Of a stretch of 64,000 bases of DNA, positions 1-12,030 are shown piece by piece. Where the stretch lies: the NCBI RefSeq assembly GCF_000731095.1, contig NZ_JMTZ01000012.1:1-64000 (forward strand), in the 5' to 3' direction. Source of the stretch: Lysobacter antibioticus. Its GTDB lineage: Bacteria > Pseudomonadota > Gammaproteobacteria > Xanthomonadales > Xanthomonadaceae. Both the position numbers and the translations under genes were made by a program. The notes beneath the pieces are model-generated. The model made no database searches. It was not told the DNA's origin and worked only from the letters and a program-made list of their open reading frames with translations. Each line of letters starts with the position of its first letter. The first letter of the stretch is position 1.

Positions 1-500
1 GTCACGCTCGGGCCGCCGGCGATGGTCAGGCCGGTGTTGTTGAGCGTGGTGGCACCCGCGGTGACGCTGTTGACGGTGATGTCGTCGGCCAGGTCGAAGT
101 TGACGTTGTCGTCGGCGCCGGTCTTGCTGACGAGGATGTTGCCGTCGGTGTTCTTCAGATCCACCGTTTGGCCCGGAGCGACGTTGGTGCCGTTGGCGCC
201 CTGCGCGCTGACGTTGAAGCCCGCGTTCGCAGTTGCGCCAACCGCATCGAGCTGGCTCTTGTTGACGCCATCGGTCCCGGCAACGCCCGCGGCGACATTG
301 GTGATCACCTGATTACCGGCATTGATACCAGCCGCGGTCACGCTCGGGCCGCCGGTGATGACCAAGCCGGTGTTGTCGAGCCGGCTGTTGCCGGCGGTGA
401 CGCTGTTGACGGTGATGTCGTCGGCCAGGTCGAAGTTGACGTTGTTATCGCCCGCGACCTTACTGACGGCGATGTTGCCATCGGTGTTGCGCAGGTCGAT
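1..500 (-). repeat. 336-bp in-frame direct repeat in the adhesin stalk
   Basis: DNA from base 1 recurs from base 337 with few changes: both copies contain the complement of GGPSVT, then DLADDITVNSV and GANG-NV segments. The period of 336 bp equals 112 codons, so gain or loss of a copy would keep the reading frame. The first copy continues beyond the left edge. Confidence 0.75.
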
Positions 501-2297
501 CGCCTCGCTGGGGTCGACGTTGGAGCCGTTGGCGCCCTGCGCGGTCAGGCCGAAGCCGGCGCCGGCGGCCTGCACCGCCTGGTTGGTAGCGAACAACTGA
601 CTGCCATTGACCGCGTCGGTGCTGGTGCCGCTGAGGCGGCCGGCGGCGACGTTGGTGACGGTGCGTTCGGCATTGGCCGCGCCCACGCTGACCGTGCTGG
701 TCGGGGCGGTGCCGGCGAAGTTGTAGGTGGTGCCGCGGATCACGGTGCTGGCGGTGCCGACCGCGGCGGCGGTCGTCGAACCGCTGCCCAGCGCGACGCT
801 GCGCGCGATGTTGGCCGAGGCGCCGTCGCCGATGGCCACCGCGCCGGCGGCGCCGGCGGAACTCGAATTGCCGAGGGCCACCGAGCCCTGCCCGGTCGCG
901 GTGTTGAGGTTGCCCAGGGCCACGGCGCCCTGGCCGTTGGCGTTGTTGTCCGCACCGACCGCCACCGCACCGGTGCCGGTCGCGGTATTCGGATCGCCGA
1001 TGGCGACCGCACCGTTGCCGTTGGCGGTCTGAGCGCGGCCGATGGCCACGGCGCCGCCGATGGCGCTGCTGCTGTTGGCGGTGGTGCCGGTCGAACCGAT
1101 GGCGACGTTGCGACCGGTGGCGCCGGAAACGACGCCGTCGCCCTGGGCGATGCCGAAGGCGCCGTTGACCGTGGCGCCGCGGCCGAGGGCAATGCCCGAA
1201 GTGTTGGCTGCGCCGACCCCGGCCCCGCGGCCGATCGCGACGGAATCGACGGCATTCGCGTGCGCCGCTGCGGTCGTGCTGGTACCCGCGCCAAGGGCGA
1301 CGGCGCCGGCGGCAGTCGCTTGGGCGAACTCGCCGAGGGCGACCGATTCGATGCCCGTCGCATCGGATTCGGTGCCGACCGAAGTGGACCGCTGCCCCGA
1401 TGCCGTTGCCAGGTAGCCTACTGCAGTGGCGCTGAGGGCCGAGGCGCTGGCCGAATCGCCGAAGGCAGAAGCGTACTGGGCCGATGCCGTGGCCGATTGA
1501 CCCAGTGCGACGGCATCCAAAGCATTCACCTGTGCCTTGTTGCCGATGGCGATACTGCCGATGCTGATCGCGCTGACGTCGGACTCACGGCCGATCGCGA
1601 TGGAATCAATGGCTGCAGCCTCGGCTCCCGCGGTGGTATCAAACGCACCACCCAGGGCAATGGATCCTATGCCGCCCGCATTCGCATTCTCGCCAACGGC
1701 GGTGGATTCGCTGCCGGAAGCCTTGGACAAGGTGCCTAATGCGGTGGAATAGGTCCCCGAGGCACTCGCATCCTTGCCCACTGCCGTAGCACTAGTGGTA
1801 GTCGCCTTGGCGCCCTTGCCTATGGCGGTGGAGTGTTGGCCCTCCGCACTCGCACCGTTACCAAGGGCTGTCGCGTTTGTTTCACTCGCCTTGGCGATGC
1901 TGCCTACGGCAGTGGAAAAATCCCCCGATGCCTCCGAGTCGTAGCCCAATGCGGTGGCGCTGACCTTGGTAGCCTCGGCGCTGGACCCTAGGGCCGTCGC
2001 ATAAGTTCCGCTCGAGATGGCCCGATAACCTACTGCCGTTCCCCAGGTCGTAACGCCGTCGGGGATGTCGGAAAATTCGCCGCAACGGAACCCACCTGCC
2101 TGGTTATCGTTGTAACAGGTCCAAGCCACCTCCGCAGATAACACAGGCGGCGCCGCACCGGCCAACACCAGCGCCACCGCCGACACCACCGCCGACGAAG
2201 CCTTGCGCGCCTGCTTCTTCCCGCCCTTAGCCAACTCCGAAGCCACCACCCAGGTTCCCAGGCTCTTGCTCCACACCTTGCAGTAAATAAAGTTCAT
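1..2297 (-). CDS. YadA-type trimeric autotransporter adhesin, 5' part (runs off window)
   Basis: The frame is open from ATG 2297 to the left edge, at least 765 codons. The N-terminus reads MNFIYCKVWSKSLGTWVVAS and continues ELAKGGKK, the extended signal peptide region (ESPR) typical of large type V autotransporters, followed by a hydrophobic segment and a cleavage site near LSAEVAW. Residues about 75-450 are YadA-head left-handed beta-roll repeats of the ATALG / STAVG / AVALG kind with a period of roughly 14 residues. From about residue 475 there are neck/stalk motifs (TDAVNGSQL, GTDGVNKSQL), which end the head and feed a coiled-coil stalk. The membrane anchor lies outside the window. Expected role: surface trimer binding host, prey or matrix. 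The stalk contains a 336-bp in-frame DNA repeat. Confidence 0.93.
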   Translation of the reverse strand, partial: MNFIYCKVWSKSLGTWVVASELAKGGKKQARKASSAVVSAVALVLAGAAPPVLSAEVAWTCYNDNQAGGFRCGEFSDIPDGVTTWGTAVGYRAISSGTYATALGSSAEATKVSATALGYDSEASGDFSTAVGSIAKASETNATALGNGASAEGQHSTAIGKGAKATTTSATAVGKDASASGTYSTALGTLSKASGSESTAVGENANAGGIGSIALGGAFDTTAGAEAAAIDSIAIGRESDVSAISIGSIAIGNKAQVNALDAVALGQSATASAQYASAFGDSASASALSATAVGYLATASGQRSTSVGTESDATGIESVALGEFAQATAAGAVALGAGTSTTAAAHANAVDSVAIGRGAGVGAANTSGIALGRGATVNGAFGIAQGDGVVSGATGRNVAIGSTGTTANSSSAIGGAVAIGRAQTANGNGAVAIGDPNTATGTGAVAVGADNNANGQGAVALGNLNTATGQGSVALGNSSSAGAAGAVAIGDGASANIARSVALGSGSTTAAAVGTASTVIRGTTYNFAGTAPTSTVSVGAANAERTVTNVAAGRLSGTSTDAVNGSQLFATNQAVQAAGAGFGLTAQGANGSNVDPSEAIDLRNTDGNIAVSKVAGDNNVNFDLADDITVNSVTAGNSRLDNTGLVITGGPSVTAAGINAGNQVITNVAAGVAGTDGVNKSQLDAVGATANAGFNVSAQGANGTNVAPGQTVDLKNTDGNILVSKTGADDNVNFDLADDITVNSVTAGATTLNNTGLTIAGGPSV

Positions 2298-3003
2298 CGG
2301 TCATTCCCCTTCGCCTTCCCGGCGATTCGCTCAGTTGTGAATACCGATCTCGGACCGATATCCGCCCGCGGTTAAGACGCCCCGTGAAAGGCGAACCGTG
2401 TAATGGAGGGTCTTGAATGCCGATGCGCTGCCGTTCGATTGCTCGAACCGAGGCCGTCCCGGGTATGGCCGATGGGCCTGCCATCGAATCCCCCCGCGAG
2501 CAGCAGCCACTCGGCTGTGTCGCTGTCCCTATGGCGGCCAGACTAGGGACGCCGATCGAAGCGGGCATCTAAGGAGATATATTTTTTTTGTGATTTTTTC
2601 GGGCCTTTTGCGCACCTCCTTCGACGACAAAGCTGAATGCCCTGGCGGCTTTTGCCCAGGCTGGGAAAGCCTTTCGCGGCCTGGGCCGACGGGGCGCGGC
2701 GGCCTGCGCGGGCCGCTCGCAGGCCCGGAAAAACGAGACTTAATCCACAAAAAAATGTGCGCCAGTACCGCCATGGAGATCTCGAGAAGAAAAATTGATC
2801 TTTCCCCGCAAGCGTTCCGGCGCGAAATGAACGCTACTGGGCGGATGCCCCACCCCCTCGGACGGCTCACGGGGGTCCGCCCTGCACGCTCACCGAGAGG
2901 ACGGCCTTGCCAGAGCCGGCAACCGCCCATCCGTTGCCCACCTGACGGAATCCTCCGCCGCCGCGTCGCCGCGCAGCGCGCGCCTTCACCCACCGAGAGC
3001 GTC
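2298..3003. other. Intergenic region with A/T tracts, no supported gene
   Basis: This is a 706-bp gap between the adhesin start and the next plus-strand gene. It holds a T8 tract (2582-2589) and a T6 tract (2594-2599), unusually AT-rich for this genome, about 285 bp upstream of the adhesin start. Read on the minus strand they are A-tracts. The frames here lack family motifs and a convincing start. It probably carries the adhesin promoter, but no clear -35/-10 pair could be chosen. Confidence 0.4.
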
Positions 3004-3405
3004 ATGACCGAAGCCGAGTTCGAGATCTTCATGGATTCCCTTCGCGTCCCGGGCTCGACCCATATCTCGCCGAAGCGGGTCATCACCGCCCTAGGCATCC
3101 GGGCCAAGGACCTCACCGCGATCTCCAACCCGCACGGCAACGCGACGATCCGCAATCCGCACGGCTCGGCGAAACTGCAGCTCGCGCTGCGCAACCTGGT
3201 GCGGATCCTGTCGGCGGCCAAGGCCAACCACGAGAACGCCGAGCAGATGCTGTATTGGTTCATGAATTACCCGATTCCGCAGTTCTATTACCGGACCCCG
3301 TTCGAGCTGTACGCCGACGCGCGCACCGAGGAACTGCTATCGCTGTTGTCGATCAGTGCCCACCATCAAGCGGCCGGCGACGTCGCCGAGGCGCGCAAAG
3401 GCTGA
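3004..3405 (+). CDS. Small MbcA/ParS (DUF2384)-like protein, orphan
   Basis: 133 residues beginning MTEAEFEIFMDSLRVPG. The start is the ATG preceded by GAGAG, where protein-like composition begins; the frame is open further upstream but without homology signs. The last 50 residues (about 80-125: W, PIPQF, RTPFELY, ARTEELLSLL) resemble the toxin-binding C-terminal domain of Xre/MbcA/ParS antitoxins, in which a Trp and an NP-x-f-x-x-x-TPLEL-x-x-GRTEEVL pattern are typical. No RES or other toxin gene is next to it: the neighbours are an adhesin and an autotransporter protease. It may be an orphan antitoxin or a housekeeping DUF2384-type protein. The family call is by motif only. Confidence 0.6.
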   Translation: MTEAEFEIFMDSLRVPGSTHISPKRVITALGIRAKDLTAISNPHGNATIRNPHGSAKLQLALRNLVRILSAAKANHENAEQMLYWFMNYPIPQFYYRTPFELYADARTEELLSLLSISAHHQAAGDVAEARKG

Positions 3406-3454
3406 ACCCGATACGCAGGCGTACAGGGCTCGATCTCGCTCGGACATAAAGAAA

Positions 3455-3480
3455 GCCACGACGGTCGCGACCGCCGTGGC
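3455..3480 (-). terminator. Rho-independent terminator of the autotransporter protease
   Basis: Near-perfect palindrome (GCCACG...CGTGGC, 26 bp with two wobble positions), followed on the minus strand by TTTCTTTAT. It lies about 24 bp after the protease stop and may also serve the convergent small gene. Confidence 0.75.
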
Positions 3481-3503
3481 TTGGGGTGCCCCCTCGGGTC
3501 GGC

Positions 3504-6500
3504 TCAGAAGCGCAGCGAGTAACGCGCGTTGATGCCGTGGTCGTGCGCTTCGTCGGCGAACTGGCCGCTGTAGTTCAATTCCAGCAGGCTGCTCGGGCTC
3601 AGGCGTGCCGCCAGGCCGGCTTCGACCAGGGTGGCGTCTTCGCCCAAGGGCGCGCCGGCCACGCTGAAGCTATCGCCGCCGCGCCAGGCCACCTGGGTCT
3701 GCGGCGTCAGCTCGCCGCCGGCATGGCGACGCGCAAGGCCACCGCGCAGGCTCAACCAACTCCGATCCTGCTGCTCCCCCTTCAGGCCGACATCGAAACG
3801 CAGCCCCAGCGTCGACAGGTCGACGCGGCTTTCGGCGGCGCGACCGCTCAAGGCTGCGGCGGCACCACTTTCCTGGAAGGCATCGCTGTCCACCCGCACC
3901 TGGGCGAACTGCGCATAGGGCTCGAAGCCCCAGGCGCCGGCCTGCAAGCGATACGCGCCTTCGACGAAGCCCTGGCGCGTGTCGGCGTCGTAAGACGCAC
4001 GGGTGCGATCGGCGAAACCGTCGAAGCCGATGCGGCGATCCAGCTCCACGCTCTGGCGCGCAACGGCCACACCGGCGCTGAGGCCGAACCCGCCCCAGCG
4101 ACGGCCGCCGTACAACCCAAACTGGGTGGCGCGGACGCGGCCCCGGTCGAGACGGCCGTTGTCGCTGTCGATGCGGCCGCGGCCGGCGAGCGCACCGAGG
4201 CGCCAGCCGCCGTCGAAGCGATAGTCGTAGCCGAACAAAGTCGTCGAACCGCGGTACTTGTTGCGCGCGGCATTGCCGTCGCCATCGAGGGTGCCGCCGG
4301 ACTTCAACAGCTCGATCCACGCTCCTTGCCTCAGCTCGTCACCCTCGCCGTCGCCCTCGCCGGCCCATCCGCTGCCGTTGCGCGCGCGCACCAGCGCGGC
4401 TTCGCGCAGGTGGCGGCTGTCGTCGAGCAGGATCGAACGCAGGCTGGCGTGGCCTTCGCCGCTCAAGCCATCGAGCGCGGCCAGCGCCTGTTCCGGGAAC
4501 AACTGGGTCAACGGTTGCGGCAGGCCCTGCCCGACCGCGAGGCGGTCGGCTGCGGCCGCCGCGGCGAGTTGATTGCGGGTGCGCGCCACCGAAGCGAACG
4601 AGGCGCCGCGTACCACGCTCAGATCGACCTGGCTGGCCGCATAGCTGAGGCCGAACTTCAGGAACGGCGACAGCCAGGCCTGTTCCAGGGCCGCGAACTG
4701 CCCGGCGACGCCGCCGGCTGCATTGATGACGTTGAAGCGCTGGCCGAGCAGGTACTGCCCCGGCGCATACGCCACCTGCAAGGCGCCGCCTTCGATGGTC
4801 GCCTTGCCGCTCACCTCGATGCGGTCGGCGCGGCCGTCGGACGCGAGTTCGACGAGATAGCTGGAGCCGGCGGCTTGCACGTAATCGCCCTGCACGCTCA
4901 AGGTGCCGATGGAATTGCCGGGCGACACCCGGCCTTGCATCAGCACATCGCCGACGATGCGGCCGCTGCCGGCGAGTTCGCCCTGGGCCCGCACCGGCAG
5001 CGATGCGCTCGTCAGGCTGCCGTTGACCAACAAGGTGCCGCCTTCGACCTGTGCGGGATAGCGGTTGTCGCCAGTGAGTTCCAGTACGCCCTGTTTGACG
5101 TTGAGGCCGCCGAAGGCGTTGTCGCCGCTCAGGCGCAACCAACCCGCGCCGGACTTGCTCAACACGCCGGGGCCGCCGATGTCGTTGCGCCAGTCGTCCC
5201 AGGCATCGCCTTCCCACACCTTGAGGCCGCCGGCGGCGCGGTCCATCGCCACCTCGCTGTCTTTCAGGATTTGAGCCGGCCCGTCGATCGCCTTCTTCAG
5301 GTCGATCAGGCCCCAGCCGTAAATCACGTCGACGCCGGGCGCACCGAGGTCGGTCGCCGTGGTCAGCAACACGTCGCGCACCTGCGGGCCGCTCAGGTAC
5401 GGGAAGCGCTCGAACAACAACCCCATCGCGCCGATCGCGTGCGGCGCGGCCATCGAAGTGCCGCTGAGGTCGGCGTAGTTCAATACCGGCTTGGTCTGGC
5501 CGAGCCGGATCTGCAGGGCCTGCTCGCCACTGAGCTCGCCTTCGATCTGCCCCTGCAAGGAGCCGCCGATGCTGGTGGAGTTGATCAAAGTGCCCGGCGC
5601 GGCCACGCACCAGTCCTTGGTGTAGGCGCAGATGCTGGAACTCGGCGAGATGACGTAACCGCCGTCGCCGGAGCGCTGCACGTTCGCCACGCTGAGCCAA
5701 TACGGCTGCGCTTCGGGCCGGAACGCCGCCATGCCGGGATAGATGTTGGCGATGCGGCCGGAGTCGTTGCCCAAGGCGACGACGTTGACGATGCCGTGCC
5801 GGATCGCGCCGTCCATGTAGGCGTCATAGGAGGACTGATAGTCGCGATACGTTTGTTCGACCGCGGCCAGGGTGTTGGCCTGCGGCGAGTTGGCGATAGG
5901 CAACCAGATCTCCAGGTTCGCCGCACGCACACCGTGCGCACTCAGTTGCCGATAGAAATCCGTAACCACCTCGGCCTCGCCGCCGACGCCGCTGCTGGCG
6001 ATGGCTGCGCGCTTCCAGGTGCCGTCGGCGCCCTGGTCCCAACGATAAATGGTGTCTCCGAAGAAACGCGCTGTCACCAGTCGCGAGCCCATCGCCACGC
6101 CGTGCATGCCGACGCCGTCGCGCTGAGCGACCATGGTGCCGGCCACGTGCGTGCCGTGGTTGCCGTAACCGGCGTATTGATACGGCGCGGTGCGGGCGGG
6201 ATAGACGAAACTGAATTCGCGCGTGGGCGCATCGCCGCGCGTCGAGAAACAGCGGCCCGGCCCGCGAAAGACGATGACGCCGGGGTCGGAAATACAGCCC
6301 GATGCGCCCAGGCTGAGACTGACGTGCCCGCGCCCGGCGAATTCGGCATGGTCCAGGGCCACGCCGCTGTCGTACTGGCCCAAGGCGATGCCCGCACCGG
6401 TCAGGCCGCGCGCGTAGGCATGATGGGCGTTGATCGCGCCCAGGCCCCAGTCCCTCTCGAACTCTTTGCTGCGCCAACTGTCGGCATCGCCGTAGCGGCC

Positions 6501-6641
6501 GTCGTGCTCGCCGGGTGCGGCGACTTGCGCCGACGAAGGCGCGGATGCGAACAACAGGACACAAGCGATCGCGAGGGACAAAGGCTGAGCGCGTGCGCCG
6601 AGCGCTCGCGGAACCGCAACCGGGGCAATACGGGATGGCAT
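3504..6641 (-). CDS. Subtilisin-like (S8) autotransporter serine protease
   Basis: 1045 residues. A signal peptide (Arg-rich start, then LSLAIACVLLFASAPSSAQ, about 1-39) precedes a subtilase domain (about 60-450) with the full triad: Asp91 in YDSGV, His162 in NHGTHVAGT and Ser396 in GTSMAAP, plus the oxyanion Asn292 in ALGND. Residues about 470-660 carry beta-helix passenger and PATR-like repeats (GGLNVKQGVLELTGDN; SPGNSIGTLSVQGDY), and about 760-1045 is the autotransporter beta-barrel ending in the expected aromatic (RYSLRF). It is thus a type Va self-secreted protease on the cell surface or released. The gene is transcribed alone and ends at a hairpin terminator. The AGGAA upstream of ATG 6641 supports this start. 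Confidence 0.95.
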   Translation of the reverse strand: MPSRIAPVAVPRALGARAQPLSLAIACVLLFASAPSSAQVAAPGEHDGRYGDADSWRSKEFERDWGLGAINAHHAYARGLTGAGIALGQYDSGVALDHAEFAGRGHVSLSLGASGCISDPGVIVFRGPGRCFSTRGDAPTREFSFVYPARTAPYQYAGYGNHGTHVAGTMVAQRDGVGMHGVAMGSRLVTARFFGDTIYRWDQGADGTWKRAAIASSGVGGEAEVVTDFYRQLSAHGVRAANLEIWLPIANSPQANTLAAVEQTYRDYQSSYDAYMDGAIRHGIVNVVALGNDSGRIANIYPGMAAFRPEAQPYWLSVANVQRSGDGGYVISPSSSICAYTKDWCVAAPGTLINSTSIGGSLQGQIEGELSGEQALQIRLGQTKPVLNYADLSGTSMAAPHAIGAMGLLFERFPYLSGPQVRDVLLTTATDLGAPGVDVIYGWGLIDLKKAIDGPAQILKDSEVAMDRAAGGLKVWEGDAWDDWRNDIGGPGVLSKSGAGWLRLSGDNAFGGLNVKQGVLELTGDNRYPAQVEGGTLLVNGSLTSASLPVRAQGELAGSGRIVGDVLMQGRVSPGNSIGTLSVQGDYVQAAGSSYLVELASDGRADRIEVSGKATIEGGALQVAYAPGQYLLGQRFNVINAAGGVAGQFAALEQAWLSPFLKFGLSYAASQVDLSVVRGASFASVARTRNQLAAAAAADRLAVGQGLPQPLTQLFPEQALAALDGLSGEGHASLRSILLDDSRHLREAALVRARNGSGWAGEGDGEGDELRQGAWIELLKSGGTLDGDGNAARNKYRGSTTLFGYDYRFDGGWRLGALAGRGRIDSDNGRLDRGRVRATQFGLYGGRRWGGFGLSAGVAVARQSVELDRRIGFDGFADRTRASYDADTRQGFVEGAYRLQAGAWGFEPYAQFAQVRVDSDAFQESGAAAALSGRAAESRVDLSTLGLRFDVGLKGEQQDRSWLSLRGGLARRHAGGELTPQTQVAWRGGDSFSVAGAPLGEDATLVEAGLAARLSPSSLLELNYSGQFADEAHDHGINARYSLRF

Positions 6642-7291
6642 GGAGCGAGGTTCCTCTTCGGTAACGACGATGAAGGACGGCGACGAAGGCCGCCGACAGT
6701 GGATTCCGATCTGCCGATCGACAGTTGCAGATCAACAGCTGCCGATTTCCGACGGCCGCTTTCGCGGCCCGCCGGTTCGTCTCGGTCGGTTTGGGTCCAG
6801 TGAGTGGGCGCCCGCTGCAATAACGTGATGACCTCCGTATCCCCCTACACCGCCGCGCGCCATGCGTGACGGTTTTCTCGTTCACCGTGATCGCGGGCAC
6901 GCTGGCGACGGCTTGCACTCGAAGCCGAAGGCCGCAAACGTACGCGCGAATCGAAAGCAGGAGCCGACCGTACTCTTGCGAATACAGGCGGCATTGCTTC
7001 GCCGGGACGCCGCTACACCGACATCGAACGGCGTCCCGATCTTGTAACGCATGCAAGACAACGACACCCCAACGCTGTCACACCTGTAGTCGCGCGCATC
7101 GAAGGTCTTCGTTCAGGCGCTTGCACGGTCGCAGCCCGGCCTGAAACGAATCACCGATGCCGGCATCGGTCCGTTTGCAGAACGTCGCCGTCGATTACCG
7201 CGAAGGCACTGCGCGGCCTGTCCCAGTCGAATACCTGCACCGGCATGGGCGACTCCGACGGCGGCAAACCCGATGCAGCAGACCGATCTCC
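6642..7291. other. Intergenic region, no supported gene
   Basis: A 650-bp gap between the autotransporter start and the M16 peptidase stop. I see no family-like reading frame, repeat or terminator. It presumably contains the protease promoter. Confidence 0.4.
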
Positions 7292-10138
<2,847 letters not shown>

Positions 10139-10296
10139 GGGCTTTCCTAAAATCTAACGAGTCGCCTGCACGCTGCAGGCGAGGCTCGCGATAGACGGAA
10201 AGCAATCGGCAATAGTTCCCGCACCGGGCCGCTCACAAGTGTGATTCGGTAGGCCGGGCATTCAGCGCGAACGAACGCGGCAACTGAAATTTAACG

Positions 10297-10327
10297 AAGC
10301 CTCGCGGCGGTTACGCTCGCGAGGCTT
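10297..10327 (-). terminator. Hairpin terminator after the 89-residue secreted protein gene
   Basis: Arms AAGCCTCGCG / CGCGAGGCTT (10 bp, perfect) with an 11-base loop, followed on the minus strand by CGTTAAATTTC. It lies 40 bp beyond the stop at 10367. The U-tract is weak. Confidence 0.55.
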
Positions 10328-10366
10328 GGGACTGGCTTGCGCGGTGAACCCGGCGCAGGCAACCGA

Positions 10367-10636
10367 TCAGAACACCTCTCGGATGTCGGTGATCTTGCCC
10401 TCGGTGATCGTGATCAGCACGCTCTTGCCGGTCAGGTAATACTCGAAACGTTCGGCGATGGTCGCGCCGTATTTGTTCTGGATGGGGACGATGCGATCGG
10501 GCTTGCCGGCAACGTGCTGGAGCGTGCCGACGGTGTCGCCGACGTTGATCAATTTGTTGCCGAACGATACCGACTGGGCCCAGGCCGGCATGGCCAGAGT
10601 GGTGGCCAGGGCCAGGGCGATGACGAGACTGCGCAT
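10367..10636 (-). CDS. Small secreted DUF2845-like protein
   Basis: 89 residues: a clear signal peptide (MRSLVIALALATTLAMPAWA, cleaved near AWA-QS) and a mature domain of about 70 residues with GNKLINVGDTVGTLQHVAGKP and a C-terminal ITEGKITDIREVF. The layout of a G-x-x-L-I/V-x-G-D-T segment followed by G-x-P and a final beta strand resembles DUF2845/BamE-type small periplasmic proteins; unlike typical DUF2845 members it lacks the paired cysteines. A GGAG lies upstream of the ATG. It is monocistronic with a terminator after it. Function unknown. Confidence 0.72.
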   Translation of the reverse strand: MRSLVIALALATTLAMPAWAQSVSFGNKLINVGDTVGTLQHVAGKPDRIVPIQNKYGATIAERFEYYLTGKSVLITITEGKITDIREVF

Positions 10637-10914
10637 GGGAACTCCGTTTCGCGTGGGGGAACCGCCGACCGCGCGAGGCTTGTCGTCGGCCGGCGATGAT
10701 GGACGCTCGACGCCCGCGTTGCGTAAGGCGACCAGGCCGGTAATCGCCGTTAACGTAATGCCGGATGGCGGGTCGGCGATGTGATGGCGTTCGCGGTGTT
10801 ACATGCCGCTACGTCCAATCGACACATACGGCCAATCGACAAGCAATAACAAGCCTGCTCCCCGCGAGCGAGGAGGTTCTTCGCCGGTACGGATGGCCCG
10901 AATCCGGCTCCGGA

Positions 10915-11301
10915 TCAGCGCTTGCGCCGCGCCAGACGCCGGTGGTTGGCCGACACCGTGCGCGCGACCGGCGCCAGCCCGGCCGAGAGGATGCGTTCGC
11001 CGCTCTGGGCGCCGCGCACCCACCAGTCGGCCGGCGACGGCATCGACCAAGGCGTCCAGGCGCCGCTCATGAGGTTGGACCAGGCGTCGTAGTACGCCTC
11101 CCACAACGCCCCCGACATCGCCCACGAGCCTTGCAGGGCGGCCGTCCACTTTTCCTCGAGCATGCGCTGCCACTCGCGTTGGTCGAGGACCGAAGGATCG
11201 GCGCCGGCCGCGGCGAAACGCATCAGGCGCTCGGCGATGACGAAGGGTGCGGAATACGCGACGCTGGACAATTGCGTGGTCGAATGCGCGCGGCGTGTCA
11301 T
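10915..11301 (-). CDS. Putative phasin-like protein
   Basis: 128 residues, no signal peptide, mostly helical and rich in Ala, Trp and Met, with a basic tail (NHRRLARRKR). The middle (SAPFVIAERLMRFAAAGADP then REWQRMLEEKWTAALQGSW) resembles the PHA-granule-associated phasin proteins annotated in Xanthomonadales, which coat polyhydroxyalkanoate granules. This is a weak similarity from memory of the family. If right, it fits the 3-hydroxybutyrate oligomer hydrolase further along the window. Neighbouring genes are small and separately transcribed. It could equally be an uncharacterised cytoplasmic protein. Confidence 0.5.
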   Translation of the reverse strand: MTRRAHSTTQLSSVAYSAPFVIAERLMRFAAAGADPSVLDQREWQRMLEEKWTAALQGSWAMSGALWEAYYDAWSNLMSGAWTPWSMPSPADWWVRGAQSGERILSAGLAPVARTVSANHRRLARRKR

Positions 11302-11438
11302 GGCTCATCCCATCGGATCGGAAAAATCCAGTCTGACAGGGCCGTGCGTTGCCCACGTGACGAGGCATCGCATTGCAGCGACCAAGCCACTGGCTGAACG
11401 ATTAAGCCGACATCGCGGCATCCCTGTTTTGCATAGGC

Positions 11439-11470
11439 AAAAAAAACAGGCCCGCCATTGCCGGCGAGCC
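11439..11470 (-). terminator. Rho-independent terminator after the 66-residue protein gene
   Basis: On the minus strand GGCTCGCC / GGCGGGCC (8 bp with one wobble) with a short loop is followed by TGTTTTTTTTG. It lies about 80 bp beyond the stop at 11548. Confidence 0.75.
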
Positions 11471-11547
11471 AAGAGGAGAGACGAGATGAGACATGAGATG
11501 AGAGATACGGAGATGAAAGGCTGCGCAGATAAGGAAGGCGCGGATGC

Positions 11548-11748
11548 TTAGGCGGCAGGCCACCCCGGCTCGTCGGAGCCGTCCACGCGATTGAACAGAT
11601 GGTCGACGCGCTGGAAGAAATCGGAGATGTTCTCGAACACCTCGTGACGCAGCACCAGGCCGCCGGCCTCGCGAACGAAGTACTTGAACACCCAGCCGTT
11701 GTCGGCGCGCTCGAATTCGCCGGTCTTTTCCGCAGGGGTCGGGGTCAT
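11548..11748 (-). CDS. Small conserved hypothetical protein (66 residues)
   Basis: The start chosen is ATG 11748 (MTPTPAEKTGEFERADNGW), because GGAG lies six bases before it; an in-frame ATG four codons upstream overlaps that Shine-Dalgarno, and the longer frame before it is not protein-like. The acidic, aromatic-rich protein (NGWVFKYFVREAGGLVLRHE, then ISDFFQRVDHLFNRVDG) has no signal peptide or membrane segment. It is flanked by terminator hairpins on both sides, so it is its own transcription unit. No family recognised. Confidence 0.65.
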   Translation of the reverse strand: MTPTPAEKTGEFERADNGWVFKYFVREAGGLVLRHEVFENISDFFQRVDHLFNRVDGSDEPGWPAA

Positions 11749-11860
11749 GTGGATCTCCATGAAATGCCGGCATCCGTCCCTGCCGGCAGGGTGTAGGCGT
11801 TGCGCCCGATGCATTATCGCAAGCCGCACTCGCACCGCCTGAGATGGCCGAAAACGCGAA

Positions 11861-11882
11861 AACCCCGGCGCGGGCCGGGGTT
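11861..11882 (-). terminator. Hairpin terminator upstream of the 66-residue protein gene
   Basis: Arms AACCCCGGC / GCCGGGGTT (9 bp, perfect, 4-base loop), followed on the minus strand by TTTTCGCG then TTTT. It lies about 150 bp beyond the stop at 12031 and separates the two minus-strand genes. Confidence 0.7.
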
Positions 11883-12030
11883 TCGGGGTCGTTGAACCAG
11901 TGTTGGCGAGGAGTGGATGCGGAACTCATCGCCGGTCGGTGTTCAAGCTTGCGGCCGCGTCATCGCACGATGCCGTATGCGGTTCGCATCGCCCGCGGCC
12001 GCTTCGGCCCAGGCCACGCCGCGCGCGGGA

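Noticed and set aside
740-1363. Minus-strand frame within the adhesin region
   Set aside because: Arg/Pro/Ser-rich shadow of the YadA head repeats, which are read in another frame.
2571-2620. AAGGAGATATA followed by GTG on the plus strand, looking like a strong ribosome site
   Set aside because: Spacing of 13 bases to the GTG is poor, the following frame is not protein-like and has no family match until 3004.
3486-6803. Long open frame on the plus strand opposite the autotransporter protease
   Set aside because: No family motif; the minus strand carries the full subtilase triad and barrel.
11470-11516. Purine-rich GAGATGAGA-like stretch
   Set aside because: Degenerate and short, in a 3' untranslated region after a terminator; no structure or gene supported.
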